Positions 31,377-40,656 of a stretch of 64,000 nucleotides of DNA are shown here, piece by piece. Made by a program: the position numbers and the translations under genes. The stretch's first letter is position 1. Each line of letters begins with the position of its first letter. The stretch lies in assembly GCA_943840615.1 (NCBI GenBank), contig CALSVI010000006.1, positions 1-64,000 of the forward strand, given 5' to 3'. Origin of the DNA: an uncultured Luminiphilus sp. GTDB taxonomy: Bacteria > Pseudomonadota > Gammaproteobacteria > Pseudomonadales > Halieaceae. The notes below the pieces were generated by a model. It had not been told where the DNA came from. It saw only the letters and a program-made list of their open reading frames with translations, and searched no databases.

Positions 31377-32861
31377 TCAGAGCGGGTAAGGCCCATTTGC
31401 GGGGTATGTTTGGTAGCGAATACCGGCCATTTGTTCAAGCACCCGGTATACCTGACAGCTGTAGCCATATTCGTTGTCGTACCAAAGATAGAGCACCGCC
31501 TGATTGCCGTTGACAATCGTGGCCTTGGCGTCGAATACGCAAGCAGCCCGGGAGCCGACAAAGTCACTGGAGACCACCTCGGGCGAATTCGAGTAATCAA
31601 TCTGCTTTTTCATGCTGGAATGCAGCGCGATCTCGCGCATGAATTCATTCAGCTCGTCACGTGTGGTCGCTTGGCTGAGTGTGAGGTTCAGGATCGCCAT
31701 CGACACATTCGGGGTTGGCACCCGAATCGCATTGCCAGTGAGCTTGCCTTCAAGCTGTGGTAACACTTTCGCTACCGCCTTGGCGGCGCCGGTTTCAGTC
31801 AGCACCATATTCAACGCCGCGCTGCGTCCGCGCCGCTCCGCTTTGTGATAGTTGTCGATCAGGTTTTGGTCATTCGTGTAGGCATGCACTGTTTCAACGT
31901 GGCCGGCGGTGATGCCATATTGGTCGTCCGCCGCTTTAAGCACGGGCACGATGGCATTGGTGGTACACGAGGCTGCTGAGAGCACCTTATCGTCTGCCGA
32001 GATCTCACCATCGTTGATGCCGGCGACAATGTTTTTAATATCGCCCTTGCCCGGCGCCGTCAAAATTACCTTCGCCACACCGTTGGCCTGAAGGTGCCGT
32101 GACAGACCGGCTTGATCACGCCAGACGCCGGTATTGTCGATCACAATACAGCGGTTGATGCCGTATTCGGTGTAGTCGATCTCTTCGGGTGCGTCGGCAT
32201 AGATGACCTTGATTTCATTGCCGTTGGCGACGAAAGCCTGTCGCTCTTCATCAACCCGGATCGTGCCCTGGAAAACGCCGTGCACGGAATCTCGACGCAG
32301 CAGACTCGCGCGCTTGAGGATGTCGTCCTCTGCCTTACCCCGTCGCACCACCACCGCGCGCAACCGGAGGCTGTCGCCACCGTCTGTTTTAGCGATCAGT
32401 ATCCGCGCCATGAGACGCCCGATCCGACCAAACCCGTACAACACCACATCAACGGGCTCCTCGACGGGCTTTTGAGTGGAATCAATCAGATAATCGAGTT
32501 CCTGGGCAACGTATTCCTCGATGGACAGCCCTTCGCCCGCTCCCTTGTCGTAGTAGGCGACCGCAAGGCGGCCAATATCGAGGTGGCAGGGACCGAGGTT
32601 GAGCTGGCTCACCACGTTAAGGACCGGAGCGGTCTCAAACTCGGACAGTTCGTTGTCCTCCATTTGCCGCACCCAGCGATGGCTCTTCATGATGTCGAGT
32701 ACTGATTGATTCACCAGTGAGCGACCATATATGTAGCACTTCACATTGCGCTCGCGAGACAGCGTGCCCACCCCGGGGATCATGGCCTCGGCAAGCGCCT
32801 CCCGCTCTTTCCAGTCAGAAAAATAATCTTCGGGGCGCGGTCGTTTTCTTTCTTGTGTCAC
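31377..32861 (-). CDS. gap: Glyceraldehyde-3-phosphate dehydrogenase, N-terminally extended type
   Basis: Oxidises glyceraldehyde-3-phosphate to 1,3-bisphosphoglycerate. The 494 residues comprise an N-terminal extension of about 130 residues before the Rossmann motif YGFGRIGRLMARIL, then the catalytic SAASCTTNAIVPV and GAAKAVAKVLPQLEGKLTG. The same long GAPDH lies beside mfd and nqr in Pseudomonas and relatives. The function of the extension is unknown to me. Confidence 0.94.
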   Translation of the reverse strand: MTQERKRPRPEDYFSDWKEREALAEAMIPGVGTLSRERNVKCYIYGRSLVNQSVLDIMKSHRWVRQMEDNELSEFETAPVLNVVSQLNLGPCHLDIGRLAVAYYDKGAGEGLSIEEYVAQELDYLIDSTQKPVEEPVDVVLYGFGRIGRLMARILIAKTDGGDSLRLRAVVVRRGKAEDDILKRASLLRRDSVHGVFQGTIRVDEERQAFVANGNEIKVIYADAPEEIDYTEYGINRCIVIDNTGVWRDQAGLSRHLQANGVAKVILTAPGKGDIKNIVAGINDGEISADDKVLSAASCTTNAIVPVLKAADDQYGITAGHVETVHAYTNDQNLIDNYHKAERRGRSAALNMVLTETGAAKAVAKVLPQLEGKLTGNAIRVPTPNVSMAILNLTLSQATTRDELNEFMREIALHSSMKKQIDYSNSPEVVSSDFVGSRAACVFDAKATIVNGNQAVLYLWYDNEYGYSCQVYRVLEQMAGIRYQTYPANGPYPL

Positions 32862-33019
32862 AGGGGGTCCTCTTGCGGTTCTCTGGCTACAGGCTGAAAA
32901 TCGGGTCGGCGCGTATTATCGGATCTGCGGCCACAATGAGGCAACCTTTAACGCACTATTTTGGTGGTTGCCGGCGAAGCTGACCTCTAGAATACGGGCT
33001 CGAACCGACGACCCGTTCT

Positions 33020-36000
33020 ATGTTCTGCGATCTGATTACCAACACGCCTTGGCCTGAAGCACCCGGTACCCGCACCGCACTCGGTCCGGTGCCCGGCGCA
33101 GCCAGCTCAGCGGCGATCGCCGAGCTGGCGTCTGTGGCCAACGAGGGGCGACCACTGGTGGTGTTGGTGGCGAGCTCGGCAGAGGCGCATATTCTCGAGC
33201 GAGAATTACCGCTTTTCCTCGCTGATGCCATGCCGGTATTCACCCTACCGGACTGGGAGACCCTTCCCTACGACCACTTTTCACCCCATCAGGACATTGT
33301 GTCGCAGCGGCTGCGCACGCTCTATGAACTGCCGAAACTGACCCGGGGGATCGTGATTCTGCCGATTACTACCGCCATGCTGCGCACCCCTCCCCAGCAC
33401 TACGTGGAGGGCAATACGCTCGACTTGCGTATTGGCGATACATTTGACGCCGACGCCTTCGCCAAGAGCCTGACGCTCAACGGCTACCGAACGGTTGAGA
33501 CCGTCTTCGAACACGGTGAGTTCGCCGTGCGCGGAGCGCTGCTGGACGTGTTTCCCATGGGCAGCGAACAGCCCTATCGCATTGATCTGCTGGATGACGA
33601 GGTCGAGACGCTGCGGACCTTTGACCCAGAGACACAGCGCACCGTTGACCGCGTCGAGCAGATTAAGTTAATGCCTGCGCGAGAATTTCCCGTCGGTGGT
33701 GAAGCGATTCACCGCTTTCAGATGGCCTGGTTTGACAGTTTCGACGGGGATGCTGATCTGTGCCCCGCTTTCACGGAGATCAGCGCTGGCCGCGTGCCGG
33801 GTGGCGCCGAGTACTACCTCCCACTTTTTTTTGAACGCTGCGGCACCGTTTTTGACTACCTGCCGGATGGGGCCGCTTTCATGCTGCTGGGCGATCATCA
33901 CAGCGCGGCCCAACGTTATTGGAATGAAATTACCAACCGCTTCGAGGAGTATGGTATCGACCCGAGGCGCCCGCTGCTGCCGCCGCAACGGGGCTTTATG
34001 CCGGTCGAGGAGATTTATGCCAATCTCGGTCACTATTGCGTGCTGGAACTCAGGCTTGATGAACAGTCCCCCGCGCACGCGCGCACGCCGCTCATGCCAC
34101 CACCCCAACTTACCGATTCAGATGGTCCCGGCTCGTATCAGGAAAAATTGAAACGATTTATTGAGGACCACCAAGGCCCGGTATTGCTTTGCGCTGAGAG
34201 CCAGGGTCGCAAAGAAGTGCTGTTGGAAAACCTGGCCAAGGCTGGCTTGCACCCCGAACCCAGCGCAAACTGGCCGAGCTTCCTGGAAAGCGGCGCGTCC
34301 TTTGCGGTGACCGTGGCGCCGGTGGACCGCGGCCTTTATGCCGGCCCGGGTTTGCCCACGCTGATCAGCGAGGCCCAGCTATTCGGTCAGCGGGTGGCGC
34401 AGCGGCGCCGACGCAAAACCCAGGAAGAGACCGATACCGACGCAATCATTCGCGACCTTACTGAGCTGCGGCAGGGCCTACCGGTCGTTCACATCGAGCA
34501 CGGTGTCGGTCGTTATCTCGGACTTCAGGTTCTGAATATCGACGGTGACCCCGCGGAGTTCCTGCTGCTTGAGTATGCCGAGGGTAATAAGCTGTATGTA
34601 CCCGTTGGGTCACTCCACCTGATCAGTCGCTACACGGCCGGCGATCCCGATACCGCGCCCTTGCATCGACTTGGGAGTGAACAGTGGGAGAAGGCTCGCC
34701 GCCGGGCGCGCAAGCGCGCTGCTGACGTGGCCGCTCAGCTACTGGAGGTATACGCGCGACGAGAAGCCCGCGTCGGGCATGCCCACGAGCTCGACGAGTC
34801 TAAGTGGCAAACGTTCTGCGAGAGCTTTCCCTTCGAGGAAACACCCGATCAGGCGGCCGCCATCGAGGCGGTCCGAGCGGACATGTGCGCCCCCAAGGTG
34901 ATGGATCGTCTGGTTTGTGGAGACGTCGGATTTGGCAAAACCGAGGTCGCCCTGCGCGCGGCGTTCATTGCAGCCCAAAACGGTCGTCAAAGCGCGATTT
35001 TGGTCCCGACCACCCTGCTCGCCAACCAACACCATGGCAATTTCAGGGACCGATTTGCAGACTGGCCTTACACCGTCGAGGTCGTTTCCCGGTTTCAATC
35101 TGCCAAAGATCTTGAGGGGATCATTGCGCGCGTCCAAAGCGGCGAGGTCGACATTCTTATCGGCACCCACAAACTGCTTCAGAGTGACTTCGGGTTTCGT
35201 GATCTCGGACTACTCATCATCGATGAGGAACATCGGTTCGGCGTCAAGCAGAAGGACGCCATCAAAGCGCTGCGGGCGGAGGTCGACATCCTGACCATGA
35301 CCGCTACACCCATCCCGCGAACCCTCAATATGGCTCTGGGTGGACTGAGGGATCTCTCGATTATTGCCACTCCCCCGGCGCGAAGATTGTCTATTAAAAC
35401 CTTTATCCGTGAGCACACGATCGCCTTGGTAAAGGAGGCCGTCTTGCGGGAAACACTGCGCGGCGGGCAGGTGTTTTACCTGCACAACGAAGTCAAGACC
35501 ATCGAGGAGAGCGCGCGTAAGCTGGGTGAACTGCTGCCCGAGCTGTCAATCGGCGTCGCCCATGGTCAACTGCGGGAGCAGGCGCTCGAGAAGGTCATGT
35601 CGGATTTCTACCACCAGCACCATCACATTCTAATCTGCTCGACCATCATCGAAACGGGAATCGACATACCCAACGCTAATACCATTATCATTGAGCGCGC
35701 CGACAAGTTTGGCCTGGCTCAACTGCATCAGCTGCGCGGTCGTGTGGGTCGCTCCCACCATCAGGCCTACGCCTATCTGCTCAGTCCGCCGCGATCTCTG
35801 ATTACATCTGACGCACAGAAGCGCCTCGAGGCAATCGAGGCCGCTGGAGATCTGGGTGCCGGATATCAGCTTGCCTCCCATGACATGGAAATTCGCGGCG
35901 CAGGAGAGCTCTTGGGCGCCGAGCAGTCGGGACAGATTCATCAGGTTGGATTCTCGCTGTACCTAACCATGCTCGAAAGTGCCGTCGCAGCCCTTCGCCG

Positions 36001-36478
36001 GGGCGACATACCCGACATTGATCAGCCACTGGATACGGGTACCGAGGTGAAGCTGCATGTGCCCGCGCTGATCCCCGAAGACTACCTGCCCGATATCACC
36101 ACCCGACTGGTCCTCTACAAACGAGTCGCCCAGGCCAACAGCGCAGACCAGTTACGCGAGATTCAGGTGGAGATGATCGACCGTTTCGGTCTGTTACCCG
36201 AGCCTGTAAAAAACCTCTTCACCGCCGCCCTGCTCAGGGTTCGCGCGCAGCGTCTGGGCATCAGCGAAATCGATATGACGGATGAGGGTGGTAGTATCGA
36301 GTTCACTTCTGCCACGGTCGTCGAACCCGCTGCTATCGTGAACCTGATTCAATCCGACCCTCAGTGTTACAGCCTCTCAGGGAGCGGCAAGCTCAGGGTA
36401 AAAAAAGCCCTGCCCACCCTCCTCTCGCGCGCCGAGTTTCTGGAGAGTCTGATGTCACCTTGGCTGGAGGCAGCGTGA
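33020..36478 (+). CDS. mfd: Transcription-repair coupling factor
   Basis: Displaces RNA polymerase stalled at DNA lesions and recruits UvrA. The 1152-residue, intact protein has an N-terminal UvrB-like part, the polymerase-interaction domain (VVHIEHGVGRYLGL), a superfamily 2 translocase (CGDVGFGKTEVALRAAF, LLIIDEEHRFGVKQ, TMTATPIPRTLN, QLRGRVGRS) and a C-terminal TRCF domain. Diverges from gap. Confidence 0.97.
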   Translation: MFCDLITNTPWPEAPGTRTALGPVPGAASSAAIAELASVANEGRPLVVLVASSAEAHILERELPLFLADAMPVFTLPDWETLPYDHFSPHQDIVSQRLRTLYELPKLTRGIVILPITTAMLRTPPQHYVEGNTLDLRIGDTFDADAFAKSLTLNGYRTVETVFEHGEFAVRGALLDVFPMGSEQPYRIDLLDDEVETLRTFDPETQRTVDRVEQIKLMPAREFPVGGEAIHRFQMAWFDSFDGDADLCPAFTEISAGRVPGGAEYYLPLFFERCGTVFDYLPDGAAFMLLGDHHSAAQRYWNEITNRFEEYGIDPRRPLLPPQRGFMPVEEIYANLGHYCVLELRLDEQSPAHARTPLMPPPQLTDSDGPGSYQEKLKRFIEDHQGPVLLCAESQGRKEVLLENLAKAGLHPEPSANWPSFLESGASFAVTVAPVDRGLYAGPGLPTLISEAQLFGQRVAQRRRRKTQEETDTDAIIRDLTELRQGLPVVHIEHGVGRYLGLQVLNIDGDPAEFLLLEYAEGNKLYVPVGSLHLISRYTAGDPDTAPLHRLGSEQWEKARRRARKRAADVAAQLLEVYARREARVGHAHELDESKWQTFCESFPFEETPDQAAAIEAVRADMCAPKVMDRLVCGDVGFGKTEVALRAAFIAAQNGRQSAILVPTTLLANQHHGNFRDRFADWPYTVEVVSRFQSAKDLEGIIARVQSGEVDILIGTHKLLQSDFGFRDLGLLIIDEEHRFGVKQKDAIKALRAEVDILTMTATPIPRTLNMALGGLRDLSIIATPPARRLSIKTFIREHTIALVKEAVLRETLRGGQVFYLHNEVKTIEESARKLGELLPELSIGVAHGQLREQALEKVMSDFYHQHHHILICSTIIETGIDIPNANTIIIERADKFGLAQLHQLRGRVGRSHHQAYAYLLSPPRSLITSDAQKRLEAIEAAGDLGAGYQLASHDMEIRGAGELLGAEQSGQIHQVGFSLYLTMLESAVAALRRGDIPDIDQPLDTGTEVKLHVPALIPEDYLPDITTRLVLYKRVAQANSADQLREIQVEMIDRFGLLPEPVKNLFTAALLRVRAQRLGISEIDMTDEGGSIEFTSATVVEPAAIVNLIQSDPQCYSLSGSGKLRVKKALPTLLSRAEFLESLMSPWLEAA

Positions 36479-37782
36479 CCACCCCGATGAGCCGATGCTG
36501 GCCGAGTCTGATGGCCTGGCTAGCGCTCTGCGCCACGCCACTCCATGCTGCTCCCCTAGCTGGCGGTTTTAAGCACTCGGGCTGGTATCAGTTTGAGGTC
36601 GTGGTGATGATCGATACCCGTGCCGAAACACTGGAAAGCGAAACCTGGCCGTTACTGCCCACCGTGGGCTACCCCGCCCGCTGGCGCTGGCTACAGGACG
36701 AGAGCACCCGAATGGCGCTGGCAGCAGCACATCCCGACGCAGTCGTGGCCAGCAGTCCCTCGGGCCACCTGACCGTGCGCCTGCCTGCACCGCCCCCACC
36801 AAGATGGGAGGCGCCCTCGGATCTGCTGACCGAGGGCGACATGAGCCTTATCGACCAGCTGATCGAAATCAGTCAGGGCACCGATACTGCGAGCCTGCGG
36901 CTCAGGGAAACCGCAGCCGAAGATGCGCCTAATGAGCCAGCAGTTTTGACCCCGGGACCCTTGCTACCCTTTGAGGATATTGCCCCTCCTGAGGCGGAAA
37001 CCACGTCGCTGCTGGCTCTCGAGTCCCTCGGAATGGCGGGGCCGGCGCCTCAGCCCGATTCCCCCTCGATCAACATTCCTTTTGCGCGGCCGGCGGAAGC
37101 CGTGACACTCAAACCGGTCAGCGTGACCGTCCGCCCGATCCCCACCCCCGCTCCCTTCGTGCAGCTGCCGCTGAATCAATTAGCAGCAGGTCTCACCCGC
37201 TATCGGCGAAGTAGCGAGGACGAGGTCGTCGCGTCGGCGTCATGGCTGCAAGGGCCCGATAGCAATACGTTACCCATCCTGCTGGAGACCGACAGCGATA
37301 CCGGCTACCCGTCGCTGCAAGGCTTTATTCAGCTCATACCCCGAGATAACAGCTGGCGGATGGGGCTCAATTTCTGGGCCAATACCGACGGTCGCTACCT
37401 GCCAGAGATTTTTGAGATGCCGGAGCCTCCCTCCTCTCCGCAACGCATTACGTTTCTGGAACCCGAGATCGCGGTGAACCTGGGAATGGGTGGCGAGACC
37501 GACTCTCCATCTGATGAAAGAGGCGCCCCACCCGCCCGACCCGAGTGGCCATGGCGGCACCTCATAAGGGTAGCCGATACCATTCCACTTACAGAAAATC
37601 GTTTGCGCTATTACGACCATCCGGTCATCAAGGTGCTGGCCATCTGGCGTGAGCTCAGCTGGTACGAGCTCTTTTACCGCGGCAAAATCCTGCTGGACTC
37701 ATCGCCCGTCGCGCCAGTGAGCGCGGAATCAGCCACCCATGCTCTGCCGCCACTACCGAGCGCTCCCGCACCTCAGGGCTGA
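36475..37782 (+). CDS. csiV: CsiV family periplasmic protein
   Basis: Homologue of CsiV, a peptidoglycan-binding periplasmic protein linked to PBP1A/LpoA activity in Vibrio. Start taken as GTG 36475, overlapping the mfd stop (GTGA), or ATG 36487; both precede a signal peptide (SLMAWLALCATPLHAA). The mature protein starts YQFEVVVMIDTRAE, has a Pro-rich middle, and ends with LIRVADTIPLTENRLRYYDHPV and an acidic WYELFYRG stretch. About 435 residues. Position behind mfd is conserved in related genera. Confidence 0.82.
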   Translation: MTTPMSRCWPSLMAWLALCATPLHAAPLAGGFKHSGWYQFEVVVMIDTRAETLESETWPLLPTVGYPARWRWLQDESTRMALAAAHPDAVVASSPSGHLTVRLPAPPPPRWEAPSDLLTEGDMSLIDQLIEISQGTDTASLRLRETAAEDAPNEPAVLTPGPLLPFEDIAPPEAETTSLLALESLGMAGPAPQPDSPSINIPFARPAEAVTLKPVSVTVRPIPTPAPFVQLPLNQLAAGLTRYRRSSEDEVVASASWLQGPDSNTLPILLETDSDTGYPSLQGFIQLIPRDNSWRMGLNFWANTDGRYLPEIFEMPEPPSSPQRITFLEPEIAVNLGMGGETDSPSDERGAPPARPEWPWRHLIRVADTIPLTENRLRYYDHPVIKVLAIWRELSWYELFYRGKILLDSSPVAPVSAESATHALPPLPSAPAPQG

Positions 37783-38876
37783 CCGCCCGTTGGCTCCGGC
37801 TCAGGCGGATTCAACAACACGGTTCGCGTTGGGAAGGCCACCTCGGCACCGTGGCCGTCGATGATCTCCAGAATCCTCAGCAGCACATTCTGTTTGACGC
37901 CGTGGTAGGTCGCCCAGTCTGTGGTCCGCGTGAAAGTGTAGATGAAGAAGTCCAGAGAGGAAGCGCCGCAGGAGACGAAGTTGACCATCAACGTGCGGCC
38001 TTTATCGATATCGTCGTGCTGCCTGAGCATCTCTTCCACATCGGCCACAATCGGTGCCATCGCCGCGGCATCGTCGTAGCGAATACCTATCGTCTCGTAG
38101 ATCCGCCGATTGAGCATGCGCGAAGGGTTCTCAATCGCGACCGTTGAAAAAATCGAATTGGGTACGTATAGCGGGCGCTGATCGAAAGTCCGAATCCGCG
38201 TCATACGCCAACCCACATCTTCAACGGTTCCCTCAACCTCCCTGTCTGGCGAGCGAATCCAATCCCCCACCGCAAAGGGCCTATCGAGAAAAATACTGAG
38301 CCCCCCGAGAAAGTTCGCTAACAGATCACGCGCGGCAAAACCCACAGCAATCCCCCCCACACCGCCAAAGGCGAGCAGACCGGATACTGATACGCCAGCC
38401 GACTGCAAGATCATGATCCCCGCCACCGCCCATAAGGCAATGCGACTGAGACGGGCCACCGCACTGATCGTGGCGCGGTCACTCGATTCAACCGCCCCAC
38501 GGTGCTCGCCGAGCAGCTCCTCTTCGATACCGCGACTCAGTCGGTGCGCCAACCAACCGCAGAGCACCAGCAGCGCCGTATCGGACCAGCGTAGGAGACC
38601 CTCCCGAATGCCATCGAGCGCGGGAAACAGGCTAAGCGCTAATAACCCGAGGACCACCCACATCACCCATTGAATGGGTGGGAAGATTGCGTAAAGCACG
38701 ACGTCATCCCACCGGGTTTCCGTACGATCCGCCGCTGTGGTCAGTTTGCGCACCACCCTATAGATTGAGAAGTGCCCCAATGCGCCGATCACGATGAGCA
38801 CCGCAAACACGACTATCCCAATCGGAAGGTGCAGCATCGCCGCAATAGGCGTCAGAAGCTCCTGTAAAAACAACAT
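37773..38876 (-). CDS. MscS family mechanosensitive channel
   Basis: Inner-membrane channel that opens on osmotic downshock. The 367 residues have about four N-terminal helices, the pore-lining helix and beta domain (FGGVGGIAVGFAARDLLANF, FLDRPFAVGDWI, VPNSIFSTVAIENPSR) and a mixed C-terminal domain. Size resembles YnaI/YbdG rather than MscS proper. The stop overlaps the csiV stop region convergently. Confidence 0.9.
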   Translation of the reverse strand: MLFLQELLTPIAAMLHLPIGIVVFAVLIVIGALGHFSIYRVVRKLTTAADRTETRWDDVVLYAIFPPIQWVMWVVLGLLALSLFPALDGIREGLLRWSDTALLVLCGWLAHRLSRGIEEELLGEHRGAVESSDRATISAVARLSRIALWAVAGIMILQSAGVSVSGLLAFGGVGGIAVGFAARDLLANFLGGLSIFLDRPFAVGDWIRSPDREVEGTVEDVGWRMTRIRTFDQRPLYVPNSIFSTVAIENPSRMLNRRIYETIGIRYDDAAAMAPIVADVEEMLRQHDDIDKGRTLMVNFVSCGASSLDFFIYTFTRTTDWATYHGVKQNVLLRILEIIDGHGAEVAFPTRTVLLNPPEPEPTGGQP

Positions 38877-38942
38877 TGCGAACCCGTCCAGTTTGATTAC
38901 CTGCCTATCCTACCGCACCCACTCGTCGCGCCAATCATCATG

Positions 38943-38958
38943 CTGTACAAAAACACAG
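38943..38958. promoter_or_regulatory. Upstream LexA (SOS) box of lexA
   Basis: CTG-N10-CAG match (CTGTACAAAAACACAG), 42 bp before the lexA start and one base from a second box. Less symmetric in the centre than the downstream one. LexA autoregulation predicts such sites here. Confidence 0.75.
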
Positions 38959-38959
38959 A

Positions 38960-38975
38960 CTGTATATATTATCAG
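38960..38975. promoter_or_regulatory. Downstream LexA (SOS) box of lexA
   Basis: CTGTATATATTATCAG, nearly the gammaproteobacterial consensus CTG(TA)5CAG. With the box at 38943 it forms a tandem operator, as in E. coli lexA; the two centres are 17 bp apart. Confidence 0.88.
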
Positions 38976-38999
38976 CAGATCGATTAGGGGGACGCGCTT

Positions 39000-39596
39000 A
39001 TGAAACTCACTGCACGCCAAGAACAAGTACTCGACGTGATCCGGCGAAACGTTGCCGATACCGGCTACCCTCCGACCCGGGCCGATATCGCCCGTGAGTT
39101 GGGATTCAAGTCGGCAAATGCGGCAGAAGAGCACTTGCGGGCTCTGGCGCGCAAAGGCGCTATCGAGATGATCGCCGGCGCATCGCGCGGCATACGACTC
39201 ACAGAAAGTACCGGGCTGCCCATTATCGGTCGCGTAGCAGCCGGCTCCCCTGTCCTCGCCACCGAACATATTGAGGATTACTGTGAACTCTCACCCGGAT
39301 TCTTTTCGCCTCAGGCCGACTACCTGCTTAGGGTGACAGGCGACAGCATGAAAGACATCGGTATACTCGATGGCGACCTGTTGGCGGTTCACAACACCCC
39401 GACCGCGCGAGATGGCCAAGTCGTTGTGGCGCGCATCGAGGACGAAGTCACCGTCAAACGGCTTAAGCGGTCAGGCCAACATATCCTGAAATTACTGCCT
39501 GAAAACCCCGACTACGAGCCCATCATTGTCGACTTGCGCCACACAGAATGCGCGATCGAGGGGATCAGTGTGGGCGTCATCCGCCAACACAGCTGA
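39000..39596 (+). CDS. lexA: LexA repressor
   Basis: Repressor of the SOS regulon that cleaves itself when RecA is activated. The 198 residues have an N-terminal winged helix ([21 protein letters not shown]), the Ala-Gly cleavage site in [11 protein letters not shown], the nucleophile Ser in [11 protein letters not shown] and the catalytic Lys in EVTVKRLKR. Start ATG 39000 follows GGGGGA. Two tandem SOS boxes lie upstream. A sulA homologue, next to lexA in Pseudomonas, is not recognisable downstream. Confidence 0.97.
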   Translation: MKLTARQEQVLDVIRRNVADTGYPPTRADIARELGFKSANAAEEHLRALARKGAIEMIAGASRGIRLTESTGLPIIGRVAAGSPVLATEHIEDYCELSPGFFSPQADYLLRVTGDSMKDIGILDGDLLAVHNTPTARDGQVVVARIEDEVTVKRLKRSGQHILKLLPENPDYEPIIVDLRHTECAIEGISVGVIRQHS

Positions 39597-39834
39597 TCTC
39601 GCGCTCGGCGTTAGCGTCTCCCGCGCGAGTCGAATCGACGAGTCAATCAGTACATCGGCGATTAAGCGCTGAAGGTGTCGATTGCTCCCCGCCGCCTCCC
39701 ATAGCAAGCGCCCACGCGGGTCGTGTTTCAACGGTGACAGAATTTGGGGGGGGAGATTACCCGGGAGCGGCCTGTGCGGGCTCCTGACCGGGAAGACGGA
39801 GTCGATCGCTCCGCTGTAGTAGCGCGCCGCTAAT
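39597..39834. other. Gap between lexA and the small convergent gene
   Basis: A 238-bp region between convergent genes without a recognisable product. Both strands have short open frames, but none resembles a known family; they partly mirror the lexA end. It contains a run of eight G at 39746-39753 and a GGAGC/GCTCC hairpin-forming stretch just after it. In Pseudomonas sulA occupies this place; no SulA-like sequence was found. Confidence 0.5.
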
Positions 39835-40086
39835 TCAGTGCAGCGTGCGGGTCTCTGACATCTCAGCGGTCTCGACTTCGAGGTTGTTCACCTCAGCCAA
39901 CTGTGCCGCCGCTTCAATACCAGCCTGAATCATGACCTTAGCAATTTCCAGGTTGTTGCCCATGAGGTACGTATTCGCCTCTTCGGAAAACTGGATGCTC
40001 ACCAGCGGCTCGGAATCACCTTCCACGCGCTGAAGCACCACTTCCCCATCACCCAGATCTACGATTTCAAGTAAGGATGTAGACAC
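39835..40086 (-). CDS. Small conserved protein of the lexA-topA interval
   Basis: Acidic 83-residue protein without signal or membrane segment. It begins MSTSLLEIVDLGDGEVVLQR and contains SIQFSEEANTYLMG and IAKVMIQAGIEAAAQL. Position and size match a conserved hypothetical between sulA/lexA and topA in Pseudomonas. It appears to be a real gene because it has a plausible amphipathic pattern and fills the interval. Function unknown. Confidence 0.75.
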   Translation of the reverse strand: MSTSLLEIVDLGDGEVVLQRVEGDSEPLVSIQFSEEANTYLMGNNLEIAKVMIQAGIEAAAQLAEVNNLEVETAEMSETRTLH

Positions 40087-40197
40087 TCAATAACCTCTCT
40101 TTGTAAAAGAGTCACCGCAACATTAGTGCTGTCGGCGTGGCGCTACGGTAACACTCTGAGCAGGCATCTACCACTCGACCGCTTAAATGCCAACTGA

Positions 40198-40656
40198 TTA
40201 CGACTCGTCCACTGTGTCAGCGATCTGCTCTGCCAGCGAAACCAGCTTTTGAGACCAGTCTTCGAACTGCTCCCTCGATACCCCCTGCTCTACGGCGAGA
40301 CTATCCGAGCGTCTGACAGCCGGCGTAACGGTGACAGGGGCCTGCAGCGCCGCCACCCAACCGCCCTGCTCAAGCTGAGCACACGCCTCTACTTCGGCAG
40401 GGTGCACGAGACCCGCAGGCAAGGCCGGCAGATCTCGAACCGAATGCGGGGGTTTATCAGGGGCCTGACGGATACGGCATGCCGCCAACAGCAGCCAGCC
40501 ATAACTATCCATTAAGCGAGTCTGGACAGCGGGCGCATAAGCCAGTGTGATCTGACTTTCAGGCAGCTTCTCTTCTGTGAGTGCGCGCTGCCAACCCGAC
40601 AGTAAAATGCTGGCGTGGTACAGACTTTGGTTGGCGTATGCCAGCGGGTGGCTCAA
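40198..40656 (-). CDS. DUF6586-like conserved hypothetical protein
   Basis: A 152-residue, probably cytoplasmic, helical protein (YANQSLYHASILLSGWQRAL, SYGWLLLAACRI) corresponding in position to the conserved hypothetical downstream of topA in Pseudomonas, annotated there, as far as I recall, as DUF6586. The ATG overlaps the topA stop (ATGA), so the pair is co-translated. No catalytic motif is visible; role unknown. Confidence 0.72.
   Translation of the reverse strand: MSHPLAYANQSLYHASILLSGWQRALTEEKLPESQITLAYAPAVQTRLMDSYGWLLLAACRIRQAPDKPPHSVRDLPALPAGLVHPAEVEACAQLEQGGWVAALQAPVTVTPAVRRSDSLAVEQGVSREQFEDWSQKLVSLAEQIADTVDES

Noticed and set aside
33668-34108. Minus-strand frame inside mfd
   Set aside because: Fully contained in a conserved gene; translation is unlike any family.
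39492-39731. Minus-strand frame overlapping the end of lexA
   Set aside because: Half of it is the complement of lexA, and the rest matches no family; not accepted as a gene.
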